From an uncultured Bacilli bacterium (GTDB taxonomy: Bacteria > Bacillota_I > Bacilli_A > RF39 > UBA660): a DNA stretch of 64,000 nucleotides. The first letter of the stretch is position 1. Every line of letters begins with the position of its first letter. The position numbers and the translations under genes are program-made. The notes below the pieces were generated by a model that saw nothing but the letters and a program-made list of their open reading frames with translations, was not told where the DNA came from and made no database searches. This document shows positions 55,696 to 63,895 of this stretch, piece by piece. The DNA lies in the NCBI GenBank assembly GCA_934140575.1, contig CAKPBJ010000002.1, positions 60,707 to 124,706 of the forward strand, read 5' to 3'.

Positions 55696-57225
55696 TTAAT
55701 ATGAAATATCACTTTTAGCTACTTCAATAACAGGTCTAACTCCAATTAAAACATCTGTTCTTTGAACTTCTACACTGTGAACACGTCTTGTTGTTGTATA
55801 AATCATCCATCCATAACTTGACATAGTATTTCGAGGATTTTCTAACCAATACCCATCAAATTTAGAATTATCTTTCTTTGAAAAATTAGTATTTTCAGCA
55901 AGATAGAGATAATTATCAAGTTCACCATTCTTCCAAGATGGAATATAAAAATCAACTAACTTTCTAACTTCCGCAAATGTTAAAAGTCGTGCAGCATATT
56001 TAGAATAATCAAGCGTTTTAGGATACTCATGACCATCTTTTGAACTAGTAGTACCATATTCATTAACTAGTTTTCTCTCAGTATTAAATAACTTAACATT
56101 ACTCCATTGACTTGTAGTTGGAAGCTGTTCCATAGCAGTTAAAGGACCATGCCAATTTTCAGAAGTATTATAATACTGATAATACTTATCACTACTAGGT
56201 TGTCCACCGCTTACATTACTATAATATATTAAAGCAGCTACATCACTATTATCAGCCAAATCATTAACATAATAGAATCTTTCAGTTTCTGAATCGTATA
56301 CTCCATCCCCATTAACATCACAATCAAATGCATCACCAGATGTAAGTACTCCATCTGTTCCCAACGAACCATATGTAATAGTAGCTGATCCTTTACTTCC
56401 ACCTATTTTATATCCCATTCCAGAACAATATGAACCAAGACACTCCTCAGTATGAAGAACACTAGCCCTCTGACATATTGGCATTTTATAATGAATTTGA
56501 ATATCACCAGATACATTAGAAATAACTAAATTATTATTTATATACTCATAATCCTTACCCACATACAATAATTTATTATTCATAAAAACCTTTACAAGAT
56601 AATCATCAGTACCTACTAAATTTAATTTTAAAGTATCTCCCTCTATTATTTCTACAGGAAAGTTATTACTATTAGGAATATTATAATAAGATATATTAAA
56701 AATTTTTCCAAACTTAAAACTTAAAACAAATTTATTTTCCTGATTATTAACATTCACACCATCTTTATAAGAAACTTTTATCTTTAATTTTTTCTTAACC
56801 CCTAAAGAACATTGATTATTTTCACAAATTTTATCTTTTAAATTATAATCTAAAAATTCAAATTTTAAATTCTCATTGTCAATTGAAGCACTACTTATCC
56901 CCATTATAACATTACCTAAATTACAAATATCAACATCATAAATAACATATGAATTACTATTATTTAATACTACACTACCAGAAATATTTGAAACATTATA
57001 ATCAACATAATAACTAATCGCATCATCTACATTACTAACACTTGCATTCATAACTCTAATGTCCTTATCTATACGCACATTAGATATTATACTTTCAATT
57101 AATAAATTATTCTGAAAAGCAGAAAAACCAACACTTAAAAATATAATAACAAGAAGAAATATCATGGTATAAAAAAAATACAAATTCTTATTATTTTTTT
57201 TAATACTATCTTTTTTTATTCTCAT
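55696..57225 (-). CDS. Membrane-anchored surface protein carried by the PBP element
   Basis: About 509 residues from ATG 57225, eight bases after GGTGGTGG. A basic tail leads to one helix (NLYFFYTMIFLLVIIFLSVGFSAF). Two beta-type domains follow (VMNASVSNVDDAISYYVDYN; VVLNNSNSYVIYDVDICNLG), then a part with GYKIGGSKGSATITYGSLGT and DCDVNGDGVYDSETERFYYV, where DVNGDGVYD looks like a Ca-binding loop. The C-terminal ~170 residues (GWMIYTTTRRVHSVEVQRTD, then VLIGVRPVIEV) recall surface proteins whose last domain, like a C-lectin fold, ends G-V-R-P-V-I. I see no reverse transcriptase or template repeat to make it a diversifying system. Probable adhesin. Confidence 0.65.
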   Translation of the reverse strand: MRIKKDSIKKNNKNLYFFYTMIFLLVIIFLSVGFSAFQNNLLIESIISNVRIDKDIRVMNASVSNVDDAISYYVDYNVSNISGSVVLNNSNSYVIYDVDICNLGNVIMGISSASIDNENLKFEFLDYNLKDKICENNQCSLGVKKKLKIKVSYKDGVNVNNQENKFVLSFKFGKIFNISYYNIPNSNNFPVEIIEGDTLKLNLVGTDDYLVKVFMNNKLLYVGKDYEYINNNLVISNVSGDIQIHYKMPICQRASVLHTEECLGSYCSGMGYKIGGSKGSATITYGSLGTDGVLTSGDAFDCDVNGDGVYDSETERFYYVNDLADNSDVAALIYYSNVSGGQPSSDKYYQYYNTSENWHGPLTAMEQLPTTSQWSNVKLFNTERKLVNEYGTTSSKDGHEYPKTLDYSKYAARLLTFAEVRKLVDFYIPSWKNGELDNYLYLAENTNFSKKDNSKFDGYWLENPRNTMSSYGWMIYTTTRRVHSVEVQRTDVLIGVRPVIEVAKSDISY

Positions 57226-57307
57226 AATTATTACCACCACCACCCTTATCCTATTATCCATATTATTATCAAAAAAATTATAACATATAAATAATTACTA
57301 TTTCTAG

Positions 57308-57337
57308 AAAAAACAAAAAAATTAACAAAAAGTTAAT
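57308..57337 (-). terminator. Terminator of the second recombinase gene
   Basis: ATTAAC-TTTTT-GTTAAT followed by TTTTTTTGTTTTTTC on the minus strand, a short weak stem. Confidence 0.5.
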
Positions 57338-57343
57338 TAATAA

Positions 57344-58942
57344 CTATAAATATAATTCCCTAGTCATAACAGAAATATTACAATTAAAATAAATATCCAT
57401 TCTAATATGCTTTCTATCATTATCTATTTTAGAAATTTCAATCTTATCTATAAATAATCTTATAAGTTGCGATAATGAATTTTCTACATCTATCTTTTTC
57501 ATTACCTCATTCTCTATCCCTTTTAATTTTTCTGAAATATTACTTGAGGTATTATAATTATTAATAGACTTTAAATTGCTTTCAAGTTTACATATTTCAC
57601 TATTATAAAAATCATTACGTTTCTTTAATTCCAAATCACTAATTATTCCCTTCAAACTCAAATCAAGTAATTTATCTTTCTTTTTATTAATTACATCTAT
57701 GCTTTTTTGTAAGTTATTTAAATTATCACATTCAAAAACACGATTCATAACAGTCCTATATTCATTTAAAACTTGATATAAATACTTATCTTTTCCATTA
57801 AAAAAGTCATCAAAAATAGATATAAAAATTTTATCTAATTCACACTCTTTCAATATAGGTGATTCACAACTCTTAAGTCCATTTCTTTTATATTCTTTGC
57901 AACTCCAAGTAGGATTTAATGATCTACTTCCCCCAGAACACCTTATATATATTTGTTGACAATGCATACATATAATTTTACAAGTATATTTAGAATTCTC
58001 TAACGTATTATTACTATTTAGTATATGCCTTGATTTAGACTTTTTTCTTTTTAAATATAAATTGTTTACCATATCCCATAATTCTTCAGAAACTATTGCT
58101 GGTATTCTTTCATCCCTTTCAATAATCTGTTTCGATTTATCATTTCTTACTTTTTTATGAGTTTTATAATCTACAACTTCCGTCATTTTTGCAGTATAAA
58201 AGCCTTTATATCTAGGGTTAGTCAAAAATTTAGCTAAAGTAGTTTGCGAATAATTTTCACCCTTACTATTTAAATAACCCATTCTTCCAAGATCATCACC
58301 TATTTTCTTTAAAGAAACATTTCCACTTACATATGTTTCAAACAAATATCTAATAATAAATGCTTCTTTCTCATTAATTTGATAAACACCATTTTTTTTA
58401 TAATAACCAGTTAAATTTCCGCCAATTAATTTTCTATCCTTTATCATCCTATTAATACCAAACTTGACTCTTTCAGATAACTTTCTAACCTCATCCTGAG
58501 CAAGACTTGACATTATCGTTAACCTAAATTCAGCATCTTCTTGAACAGTATTTAAATTATCAGCTAAAAAATATACTATAGTCCCACACTTTAATAGATA
58601 TTCAGTATATTTTATACTATCTACAGTATTTCTTGAAAATCTAGATATTTCCTTAGTAAGAATCAAATCAATTTCACCAAATTTAGCTTTCTCAATCATA
58701 TTCAGAAAACTAACTCTATTTTTTACCGCAGTTCCACTTATCCCCTCATCAATAAATCCCCCAACAAATTTCCAATTACTATTTTCATTAATCATTTCTT
58801 CAAAATAATGTCGTTGATTCTCTAAAGAATTTAACTGATCGTCCTTATCTGTCGACACACGAGCATAATAAGCAACTCTTAATGGCATATCATAAATTGT
58901 CTTGCCTCTTTTTAACTCATTTCTTACCATTTTTATATCCAT
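57344..58942 (-). CDS. Large serine recombinase of the PBP element
   Basis: 532 residues: resolvase domain with Ser30 in VAYYARVSTDKDDQLNSLENQ, FIDEGISGTAVKNRVSFLNM and ILTKEISRFSRNTVDSI, then the recombinase domain (SKGENYSQTTLAKFLTNPRYKGF), a zinc ribbon (CKIICMHCQQIY ... CKEYKRNGLKSCESP) and a coiled-coil tail. It is clearly a different branch from the recombinase in ftsW. Its start is near 58942; the ATG at codon 5 is possible. It most likely recombined at the AAT of the PBP gene. Confidence 0.95.
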   Translation of the reverse strand: MDIKMVRNELKRGKTIYDMPLRVAYYARVSTDKDDQLNSLENQRHYFEEMINENSNWKFVGGFIDEGISGTAVKNRVSFLNMIEKAKFGEIDLILTKEISRFSRNTVDSIKYTEYLLKCGTIVYFLADNLNTVQEDAEFRLTIMSSLAQDEVRKLSERVKFGINRMIKDRKLIGGNLTGYYKKNGVYQINEKEAFIIRYLFETYVSGNVSLKKIGDDLGRMGYLNSKGENYSQTTLAKFLTNPRYKGFYTAKMTEVVDYKTHKKVRNDKSKQIIERDERIPAIVSEELWDMVNNLYLKRKKSKSRHILNSNNTLENSKYTCKIICMHCQQIYIRCSGGSRSLNPTWSCKEYKRNGLKSCESPILKECELDKIFISIFDDFFNGKDKYLYQVLNEYRTVMNRVFECDNLNNLQKSIDVINKKKDKLLDLSLKGIISDLELKKRNDFYNSEICKLESNLKSINNYNTSSNISEKLKGIENEVMKKIDVENSLSQLIRLFIDKIEISKIDNDRKHIRMDIYFNCNISVMTRELYL

Positions 58943-58974
58943 AACTTAATAATCATCTCCATAGTAAAAAAATA

Positions 58975-59169
58975 CTATTTCCTAAATTCATTTCTTATTC
59001 TAGTCATTCTTCCTATTAATAATTTTTCCATTTCACTAAATACTTCAAAATTAATAACCTTATCTTCATATAACTCTCGATTTATAACTAATCTCCATTC
59101 AAGAATTTTATATTCTATTGGTAAATGCTTTGTAAAACCGCCAAATTCAATATCATCAAAATTATACAT
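58975..59169 (-). CDS. Small SHOCT-like protein upstream of the recombinase
   Basis: 64 residues from ATG 59169 with GGAGGATGAT ahead. It reads MYNFDDIEFGGFTKHLPIEY, then ILEWRLVINRELYEDKVINF and EVFSEMEKLLIGRM. A short helix-turn-helix of the kind L-x-x-G/D-x-I-x-x-E-x-F-x-x-x-E is usual in small genes encoded just before serine recombinases in Firmicutes. A role as recombination directionality factor is conceivable but only from position, 32 bases upstream of the recombinase. The call is tentative. Confidence 0.55.
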   Translation of the reverse strand: MYNFDDIEFGGFTKHLPIEYKILEWRLVINRELYEDKVINFEVFSEMEKLLIGRMTRIRNEFRK

Positions 59170-59210
59170 ATCATCCTCCAACACTAGTGAATTGTATGAA
59201 AAAGAATAAT

Positions 59211-59247
59211 AAAAAAGAATAATATCCAACGAATAGACATTATTCTT
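59211..59247 (-). terminator. Terminator of the element's cargo operon
   Basis: AAGAATAAT / ATTATTCTT, 9 pairs with a 14-base loop and a T-rich tail on the minus strand, separating cargo from the recombinase genes. Confidence 0.7.
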
Positions 59248-59282
59248 ACATTAATAGTAAAATTTGTATAGAATCAATAAAT

Positions 59283-59558
59283 TTAAATATCTATAAAATT
59301 ATTATTTAAATAATATACTAACTTTTCCTTATCAACATTCCCTAATAGTTTTTCAAGAGAAGATTTTCCTCCCATAAAAATTGTATAATCATTAAACAAC
59401 ATATCTTCAATAGTTTTAATATCTACACCTAAACTCAACAAATATTCAATAGACGATTGAACATTATCACTACCTGTTCTAAGATCTTCAAAATCACTTG
59501 AACTACTAAGAAAATTAACCAAATTTTTACTAATTCCTAATTCTAATAAATATTCCAT
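59283..59558 (-). CDS. Small helical protein, last gene of the cargo operon
   Basis: About 91 residues from ATG 59558, five bases after GGAGG. It opens MEYLLELGISKNLVNFLSSS and then repeats a similar unit, IEYLLSLGVDIKTIEDMLFN, followed by LEKLLGNVDKEKLVYYLNNN. Two or three copies of a Y-L-L-x-L-G-(V/I)-x-x-x-x-I/V helix pair suggest an mTERF- or ARM-like mini-solenoid for protein or nucleic-acid binding. No family is recognised. Four bases past the end of the 650-residue gene's stop region, it belongs to that operon. Confidence 0.6.
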   Translation of the reverse strand: MEYLLELGISKNLVNFLSSSSDFEDLRTGSDNVQSSIEYLLSLGVDIKTIEDMLFNDYTIFMGGKSSLEKLLGNVDKEKLVYYLNNNFIDI

Positions 59559-59573
59559 AAAAACCTCCATATA

Positions 59574-61526
59574 TTATATTTCTTTATTAGAAGTATCCAC
59601 ATTTTCAAAATTAAACCTATATGCGAAAGACCTTAATAATTCAAACTCATCACTAGTCAATAAACTACCATAAGATAAAGCATATAAAATAATATCATTT
59701 TTCGAATTATTATGTAAAAAAGAAACATTACTAGTAAGTATATTATAAACTCTATTAAACTTAAATCTTGATACTAATATATCACCAATTTTATAAGTAA
59801 ATTGATTATCTTCAAGACAATTTGCTTCCAACCAATCAATAACACCATCTATATCTTTATCATCACTCTTTGTATAATCGTTTAAATCAATTCTATCTGT
59901 AAATTTAATTTTTTCAGAAATAAAATTATTAACAGAAATTCTATACTTTTTATCTATAAAATTAGTAACTGCATCAGTAGTGGAACTATTTTCATCTTTC
60001 TTCTCTTCCACATTTTTCTTTTTCTCTTCTTCCATTTTCTGTTCCACTCTTTCAAGTGCTGTCTTCTGACAAAATTTTGGTTTAAACCAAATCTCATTTG
60101 GATACATTTTTTTCGTATATACAATCAAATTACTAGAATCATGCCTAAATGCTGTAGGATAATCTTTCAAATATTTTAAACAGTCATCACCAGCTTCAAT
60201 CATTCGATCAGCACTCTCCAAATATTTATTCAAAGAAGAAGATATAAAACCTGCAGATTGAACACGATGAACACGATTAGAAGTTTTTTTCTTTTCGATT
60301 TGATATAATTCATAAATATCAATTTCTTTTTTTAATAACTCAGATGGAATATCTAAACATGATGGTTTAAATTTAACAATCTGTTCAAACACGTCTATAC
60401 CTAAGCCCCCAAACCATTTTGTAGACAAATCCGTAAATGTTTTCTTATTTTCTAAATAAGTATCAAATGAACCTGAAATACCATCAACATTATTTGAACC
60501 AGCTCCAGTTCCAGGAGCATCACGATTAACTGCTGGTTCACCTTCTTTAATTTTACCTTTTCTATAAATTCCAGGTACAGTATCAAATAAACTCTTAACC
60601 GGACTATTAATCTCAACATAAGAAACATCATGTTCAATTAATCTTAAAATATCAACACTTGAATAAGTAAATAAAGTTGATAATGCTCCAATTTTTCTTT
60701 TTCTATCTTTTTTATCTTTATTTTTTAGCCCATAATCTCTTAAAAAAGCATATTCATTAGATGATATTAAATAGTCAACTATTGCAGAAATATTATTTAA
60801 GTCCCCACGTCTTAAAACTAATTCATTAAAATCATCAATAATTTCATTAATTAAAGATGAATCTGTAAAAAATCTACTAAGAATATTATAAACATCATTT
60901 CTCTCAAGCTTTTTTTTGTTATCTCTATTAATCTCTTCTAATTCCTCTAAAGTTCCACCATTTTGAAGATGTTCGATAATATTGTTATAAGCAGAATGTA
61001 CTACTTTATCAATAAAATCTAAAACACTGCCATATAATTCACTATTACCAAATAAATCAGAAATAAATTCAACTTCATCGGCAGTAATCATTTTTTTACT
61101 TGATGAGTAACCTTCAATCTTATCAATTATTGAATAACACATAGTTTGTAATGATTTAAATTCACTACTATTACTAGTTGCATTATTCTTAATTTCCAAA
61201 ATAAAATCACAAATTCTTTTATATCTAACAACTTCATCAGGTCTTAACTTGTCTTCCTCTTCTGGAGAAATAGACATTATTTTCAAAACATCATTTATTG
61301 TAGATAAATCACCAATTAATTGGTCTCTTCTATCCTTATCAATACATTCATTTTTAATTAGTTCTTCCGTTTTTCTAAAGATATCAGGAACTAATAATTT
61401 TTTATAATCTTCACATACGATATCTAATGTATCATATTCATGATTACTTTCTATTTCTAACATCTTTTTATTACATAATTCTATCTGCTGTTTTAATTTA
61501 GAAATAATTTCATCCTTAATATCCAT
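59574..61526 (-). CDS. Large unknown protein of the cargo operon (650 residues)
   Basis: Soluble and mostly helical, starting MDIKDEIISKLKQQIELCNKKMLEIE. Mid-protein there is a Gly-rich hinge (AVNRDAPGTGAGSNNVDGIS). Later there are KWFGGLGIDVFEQIVKFKPSCLDIPSE, a RVHRVQSAGFISSSLNKYLES stretch, and an acidic/basic coiled part (RVEQKMEEEKKKNVEEKKDEN). There is no membrane helix or known catalytic motif. The end overlaps nothing; the start overlaps the 531-residue gene's stop by one base. The gene set may be a defence, plasmid-like or surface-regulating cargo; the sequence does not say. Confidence 0.65.
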   Translation of the reverse strand: MDIKDEIISKLKQQIELCNKKMLEIESNHEYDTLDIVCEDYKKLLVPDIFRKTEELIKNECIDKDRRDQLIGDLSTINDVLKIMSISPEEEDKLRPDEVVRYKRICDFILEIKNNATSNSSEFKSLQTMCYSIIDKIEGYSSSKKMITADEVEFISDLFGNSELYGSVLDFIDKVVHSAYNNIIEHLQNGGTLEELEEINRDNKKKLERNDVYNILSRFFTDSSLINEIIDDFNELVLRRGDLNNISAIVDYLISSNEYAFLRDYGLKNKDKKDRKRKIGALSTLFTYSSVDILRLIEHDVSYVEINSPVKSLFDTVPGIYRKGKIKEGEPAVNRDAPGTGAGSNNVDGISGSFDTYLENKKTFTDLSTKWFGGLGIDVFEQIVKFKPSCLDIPSELLKKEIDIYELYQIEKKKTSNRVHRVQSAGFISSSLNKYLESADRMIEAGDDCLKYLKDYPTAFRHDSSNLIVYTKKMYPNEIWFKPKFCQKTALERVEQKMEEEKKKNVEEKKDENSSTTDAVTNFIDKKYRISVNNFISEKIKFTDRIDLNDYTKSDDKDIDGVIDWLEANCLEDNQFTYKIGDILVSRFKFNRVYNILTSNVSFLHNNSKNDIILYALSYGSLLTSDEFELLRSFAYRFNFENVDTSNKEI

Positions 61527-63121
61527 TACATTCCACCTCCTTTAGTATTTTTTTCTGTTGAGGCTTTTAAATACTCATAAAAAGCATCGCTATCTTCTAT
61601 AATTGCCTCATATAATTTTCTATCTTCTTCAGATCTATCTCTATGAGAAATACGTGTAGTAATATCATCAAGAACACTATTAGGAATAACAAACCTGTCA
61701 CTAGTAACAGAATTGGCATCCCTAATCAATGTAGGAGAGCCAACTAAAACATAAGTAATTCCGTTATTTTCAAATGATCTAAAAAATAAACCAAAATCAG
61801 AGCCACATGTTTTTAACCTAAAATTACCATAGCTTTTTGGACTATTACAAATATGTCCACTCTTTAAGGAATCAACAATTTTCATAAGCATTGATTTATA
61901 ATTAGGAGATTGCCAATTATCATTTTTATCAATCGTATCTTCAAAATAAGATTTACTTCCATAAGAAGGAGCTAAAAATACTAATTTAATATTATCATTG
62001 CTATTACTATTTGTTTCTTCAATTGGATCTTTTACTTCTGAATCAGTAATTACAGAAAGTGCATCATAATAATTTAATAATCTAGAAATATCAGCAAGAA
62101 CAAGTTTCTTCATTTCATTTGCCTCATCAACAGATGAAAATTTATAATCTAAATCATTCAATAACCCAACTAATTTATCATAAATACTAGCTTTTAATAA
62201 TAATTCTCTATCATACTTTTCACTAAGTCCTCTAACCCATTCATTAAACATATTATTCAACTCTTCATAACTATAACCACTAAATTTGTCCTCTACTGAT
62301 GATAAAAATTGAGTAACTGTTCTCTTAGTAGTGATTGGTAAACTTTCAATTGCAGCCTCACTATCATTAACAAATTTTTTTACCGAAGAAACTATTGCTC
62401 TCTCATCATCATCAAGTTGAATATCATAAATATATTCATCATCTACTATAGGCTCATCTTCTTTTAATGAACTATTTCCTACTTCTACATCTAGTTTATC
62501 CATATCTTGTTCTGGTACATCACTTAAAGCATCAGCAAGATTCATCATAATTTTATCAGCACGTTCATCAAACATTGGAACTTTATTAGTTCCTAATTTA
62601 ATAATATTTCTGTTAAATATTTCCATATTAGTTAATAAAATCCATTTTTTAAGCCTATTTACTAAATCTACATCCTCATTAGAAAAAAGAGAATTCATTT
62701 GTTCAATTGGAGGAAATGGAGTTACTCTTTCATCTTCACTAGCAATTTCTTTTAGTCTAATTAGTTCATTCAAACCTGCCTCAAAATTATCAATTGCTAA
62801 TGAATAGTCAATATACGAATAACTCTGAAGAGCAGTAACAATATTATTTAATCTTCTTTCGATAACATCCCTTCTAGCTTGCGTATCTTTATTATAGCAA
62901 TCAACAAGAATAGCAATATTATTTACACTCTCAACATCTTCACACTTACATCTTTTTAGAAAACTAAAAATTTCTGTTGAAGAATACTTGCACAATTCAT
63001 CAATACTTTTAATTGCCTTTATTTTCTCTATTTCCTCTTGTTCCCCTAATGCCTCACATCTTTTATGATCATAAAAATCTGATTTTTTATTAATTAAATC
63101 AATTATCTCGTCTTTTTCCAT
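61526..63121 (-). CDS. Large unknown protein of the cargo operon (531 residues)
   Basis: The first ~370 residues are helical with many acidic stretches (VEVGNSSLKEDEPIVDDEYIYDI). The C-terminal ~160 residues look like a separate alpha/beta domain: LVFLAPSYGSKSYFEDTIDK, SMLMKIVDSLKSGHICNSPK, SYGNFRLKTCGSDFGLFFRS, ENNGITYVLVGSP and RDRSEEDRKLYEAI. The order helix, K-x-(4)-Y-x-x-(F/L)-R-x-K, then beta strands is reminiscent of RelE/ParE-type ribonuclease or toxin folds, but I cannot show it. It overlaps the preceding small gene by 19 bases and the next by one, so all are co-translated. Confidence 0.65.
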   Translation of the reverse strand: MEKDEIIDLINKKSDFYDHKRCEALGEQEEIEKIKAIKSIDELCKYSSTEIFSFLKRCKCEDVESVNNIAILVDCYNKDTQARRDVIERRLNNIVTALQSYSYIDYSLAIDNFEAGLNELIRLKEIASEDERVTPFPPIEQMNSLFSNEDVDLVNRLKKWILLTNMEIFNRNIIKLGTNKVPMFDERADKIMMNLADALSDVPEQDMDKLDVEVGNSSLKEDEPIVDDEYIYDIQLDDDERAIVSSVKKFVNDSEAAIESLPITTKRTVTQFLSSVEDKFSGYSYEELNNMFNEWVRGLSEKYDRELLLKASIYDKLVGLLNDLDYKFSSVDEANEMKKLVLADISRLLNYYDALSVITDSEVKDPIEETNSNSNDNIKLVFLAPSYGSKSYFEDTIDKNDNWQSPNYKSMLMKIVDSLKSGHICNSPKSYGNFRLKTCGSDFGLFFRSFENNGITYVLVGSPTLIRDANSVTSDRFVIPNSVLDDITTRISHRDRSEEDRKLYEAIIEDSDAFYEYLKASTEKNTKGGGM

Positions 63122-63561
63122 ATTAAATTCTCCTCACTATCATAATCTTTATTCTTGTATTTCTTCAATTCATCAACATAGTACTTATATCCATCATTTA
63201 GTGACTCATAAAGCCCTATATTTATATCAAATAAAATATCAAAAGCAACAATCTTTTTTCTAAAAATATCTAATGAAAAATTGTTTTTCAATTGTAAACA
63301 AGCTTTATAATTTGAATATAACCCATCAAGTTCTTCCCAATATCTAAGCTTGTCATCTGCATGACTTTCTAAATAGTTATTTATTCTAGCATATTCAATT
63401 TCAACCTTTTTCAGATAATCAATATTTTTATATATATTATTTTCCAACTTTTTTAAATCAGATTCATTTACACTCAAAAGAATTTTTTTAATTAAAGATT
63501 CATAATTTTTAAATTCTTTAACATATTTTTCATTAATTTTATCATTAAACATTGAACTCAA
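63103..63561 (-). CDS. Small coiled-coil protein, first gene of the cargo operon
   Basis: 152 residues, mostly helix: YVKEFKNYESLIKKILLSVN, then ESDLKKLENNIYKNIDYLKK and VEIEYARINNYLESHADDKL. No signal peptide or membrane segment. The likely start is TTG 63561, five bases after GGTGAT; ATG 63552 is the alternative. The product may hold a complex with the two large proteins encoded after it. No family recognised. The upstream 63562-63715 contains only the promoter area and the element edge. Confidence 0.6.
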   Translation of the reverse strand: MSSMFNDKINEKYVKEFKNYESLIKKILLSVNESDLKKLENNIYKNIDYLKKVEIEYARINNYLESHADDKLRYWEELDGLYSNYKACLQLKNNFSLDIFRKKIVAFDILFDINIGLYESLNDGYKYYVDELKKYKNKDYDSEENLIWKKTR

Positions 63562-63715
63562 TACACATCACCCTATACTATACACAATTATAACATTGAA
63601 ACAGTTAAAAAGAAACTACAATTTATACTACAATTTATAAATTACTCAAAAAAAGACAATGAATAAACATTATCATACAATAAAATAAATAAATTTATTT
63701 TGTCCCCGTTTTGAC

Positions 63716-63895
63716 TTAAATATTACATGAGTTCTGTAATACTTGTAAATACGTCTGGTCACCATGACCACCACTTTTCCAACATTTCAATACACTTCCA
63801 TCAACATTTACTTTACCCGCATCATAAAAATGATCATTAAAAATATCAATAACATTTTCTTCAACAGCACTTGCCATAGTCATTATCTTGAAAGT
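63716..63895 (-). pseudogene. Middle piece of the class B PBP between two insertions
   Basis: The 58 codons read TFKIMTMASAVEENVIDIFN, DHFYDAGKVNVDGSVLKCWK and SGGHGDQTYLQVLQNSCN, followed by Ile and a stop that come from the element. This is the stretch from the SxxK motif (its last residues TFK) to the SxN motif (SCN) of a transpeptidase. K-C-W-K-x-G-G-H-G is a PBP2/SpoVD signature. On the 3' side it continues at 55589. On the 5' side the codons before TFK read SFSGV in place of the expected PGS, so another junction lies there. Confidence 0.93.

Larger units (their letters stand above)
55587..63724 (-). mobile_element. Serine-recombinase element of 8.1 kb inserted in the PBP gene
   Basis: The two borders share AAT, the Asn codon of the SxN motif: ...TCATGTAAT|ATTTAAGTC at 63722 and GATATAAAGC|AATCCAGGATTT at 55587. 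Joining them restores QNSCN-PGFVKLG in frame. From the PBP C-terminal side inwards lie a surface protein gene, a large serine recombinase, a small accessory gene and an unknown cargo operon (four genes from 63561 to 59283). All read on the minus strand. No relaxase or phage structural genes are recognised. It is the second such element in this dcw stretch and has a different recombinase from the first. Confidence 0.9.

Noticed and set aside
55696..57225. Diversity-generating retroelement target
   Set aside because: The C-terminal GVRPVIEV pattern is suggestive, but no reverse transcriptase, accessory gene or template repeat lies in the window.
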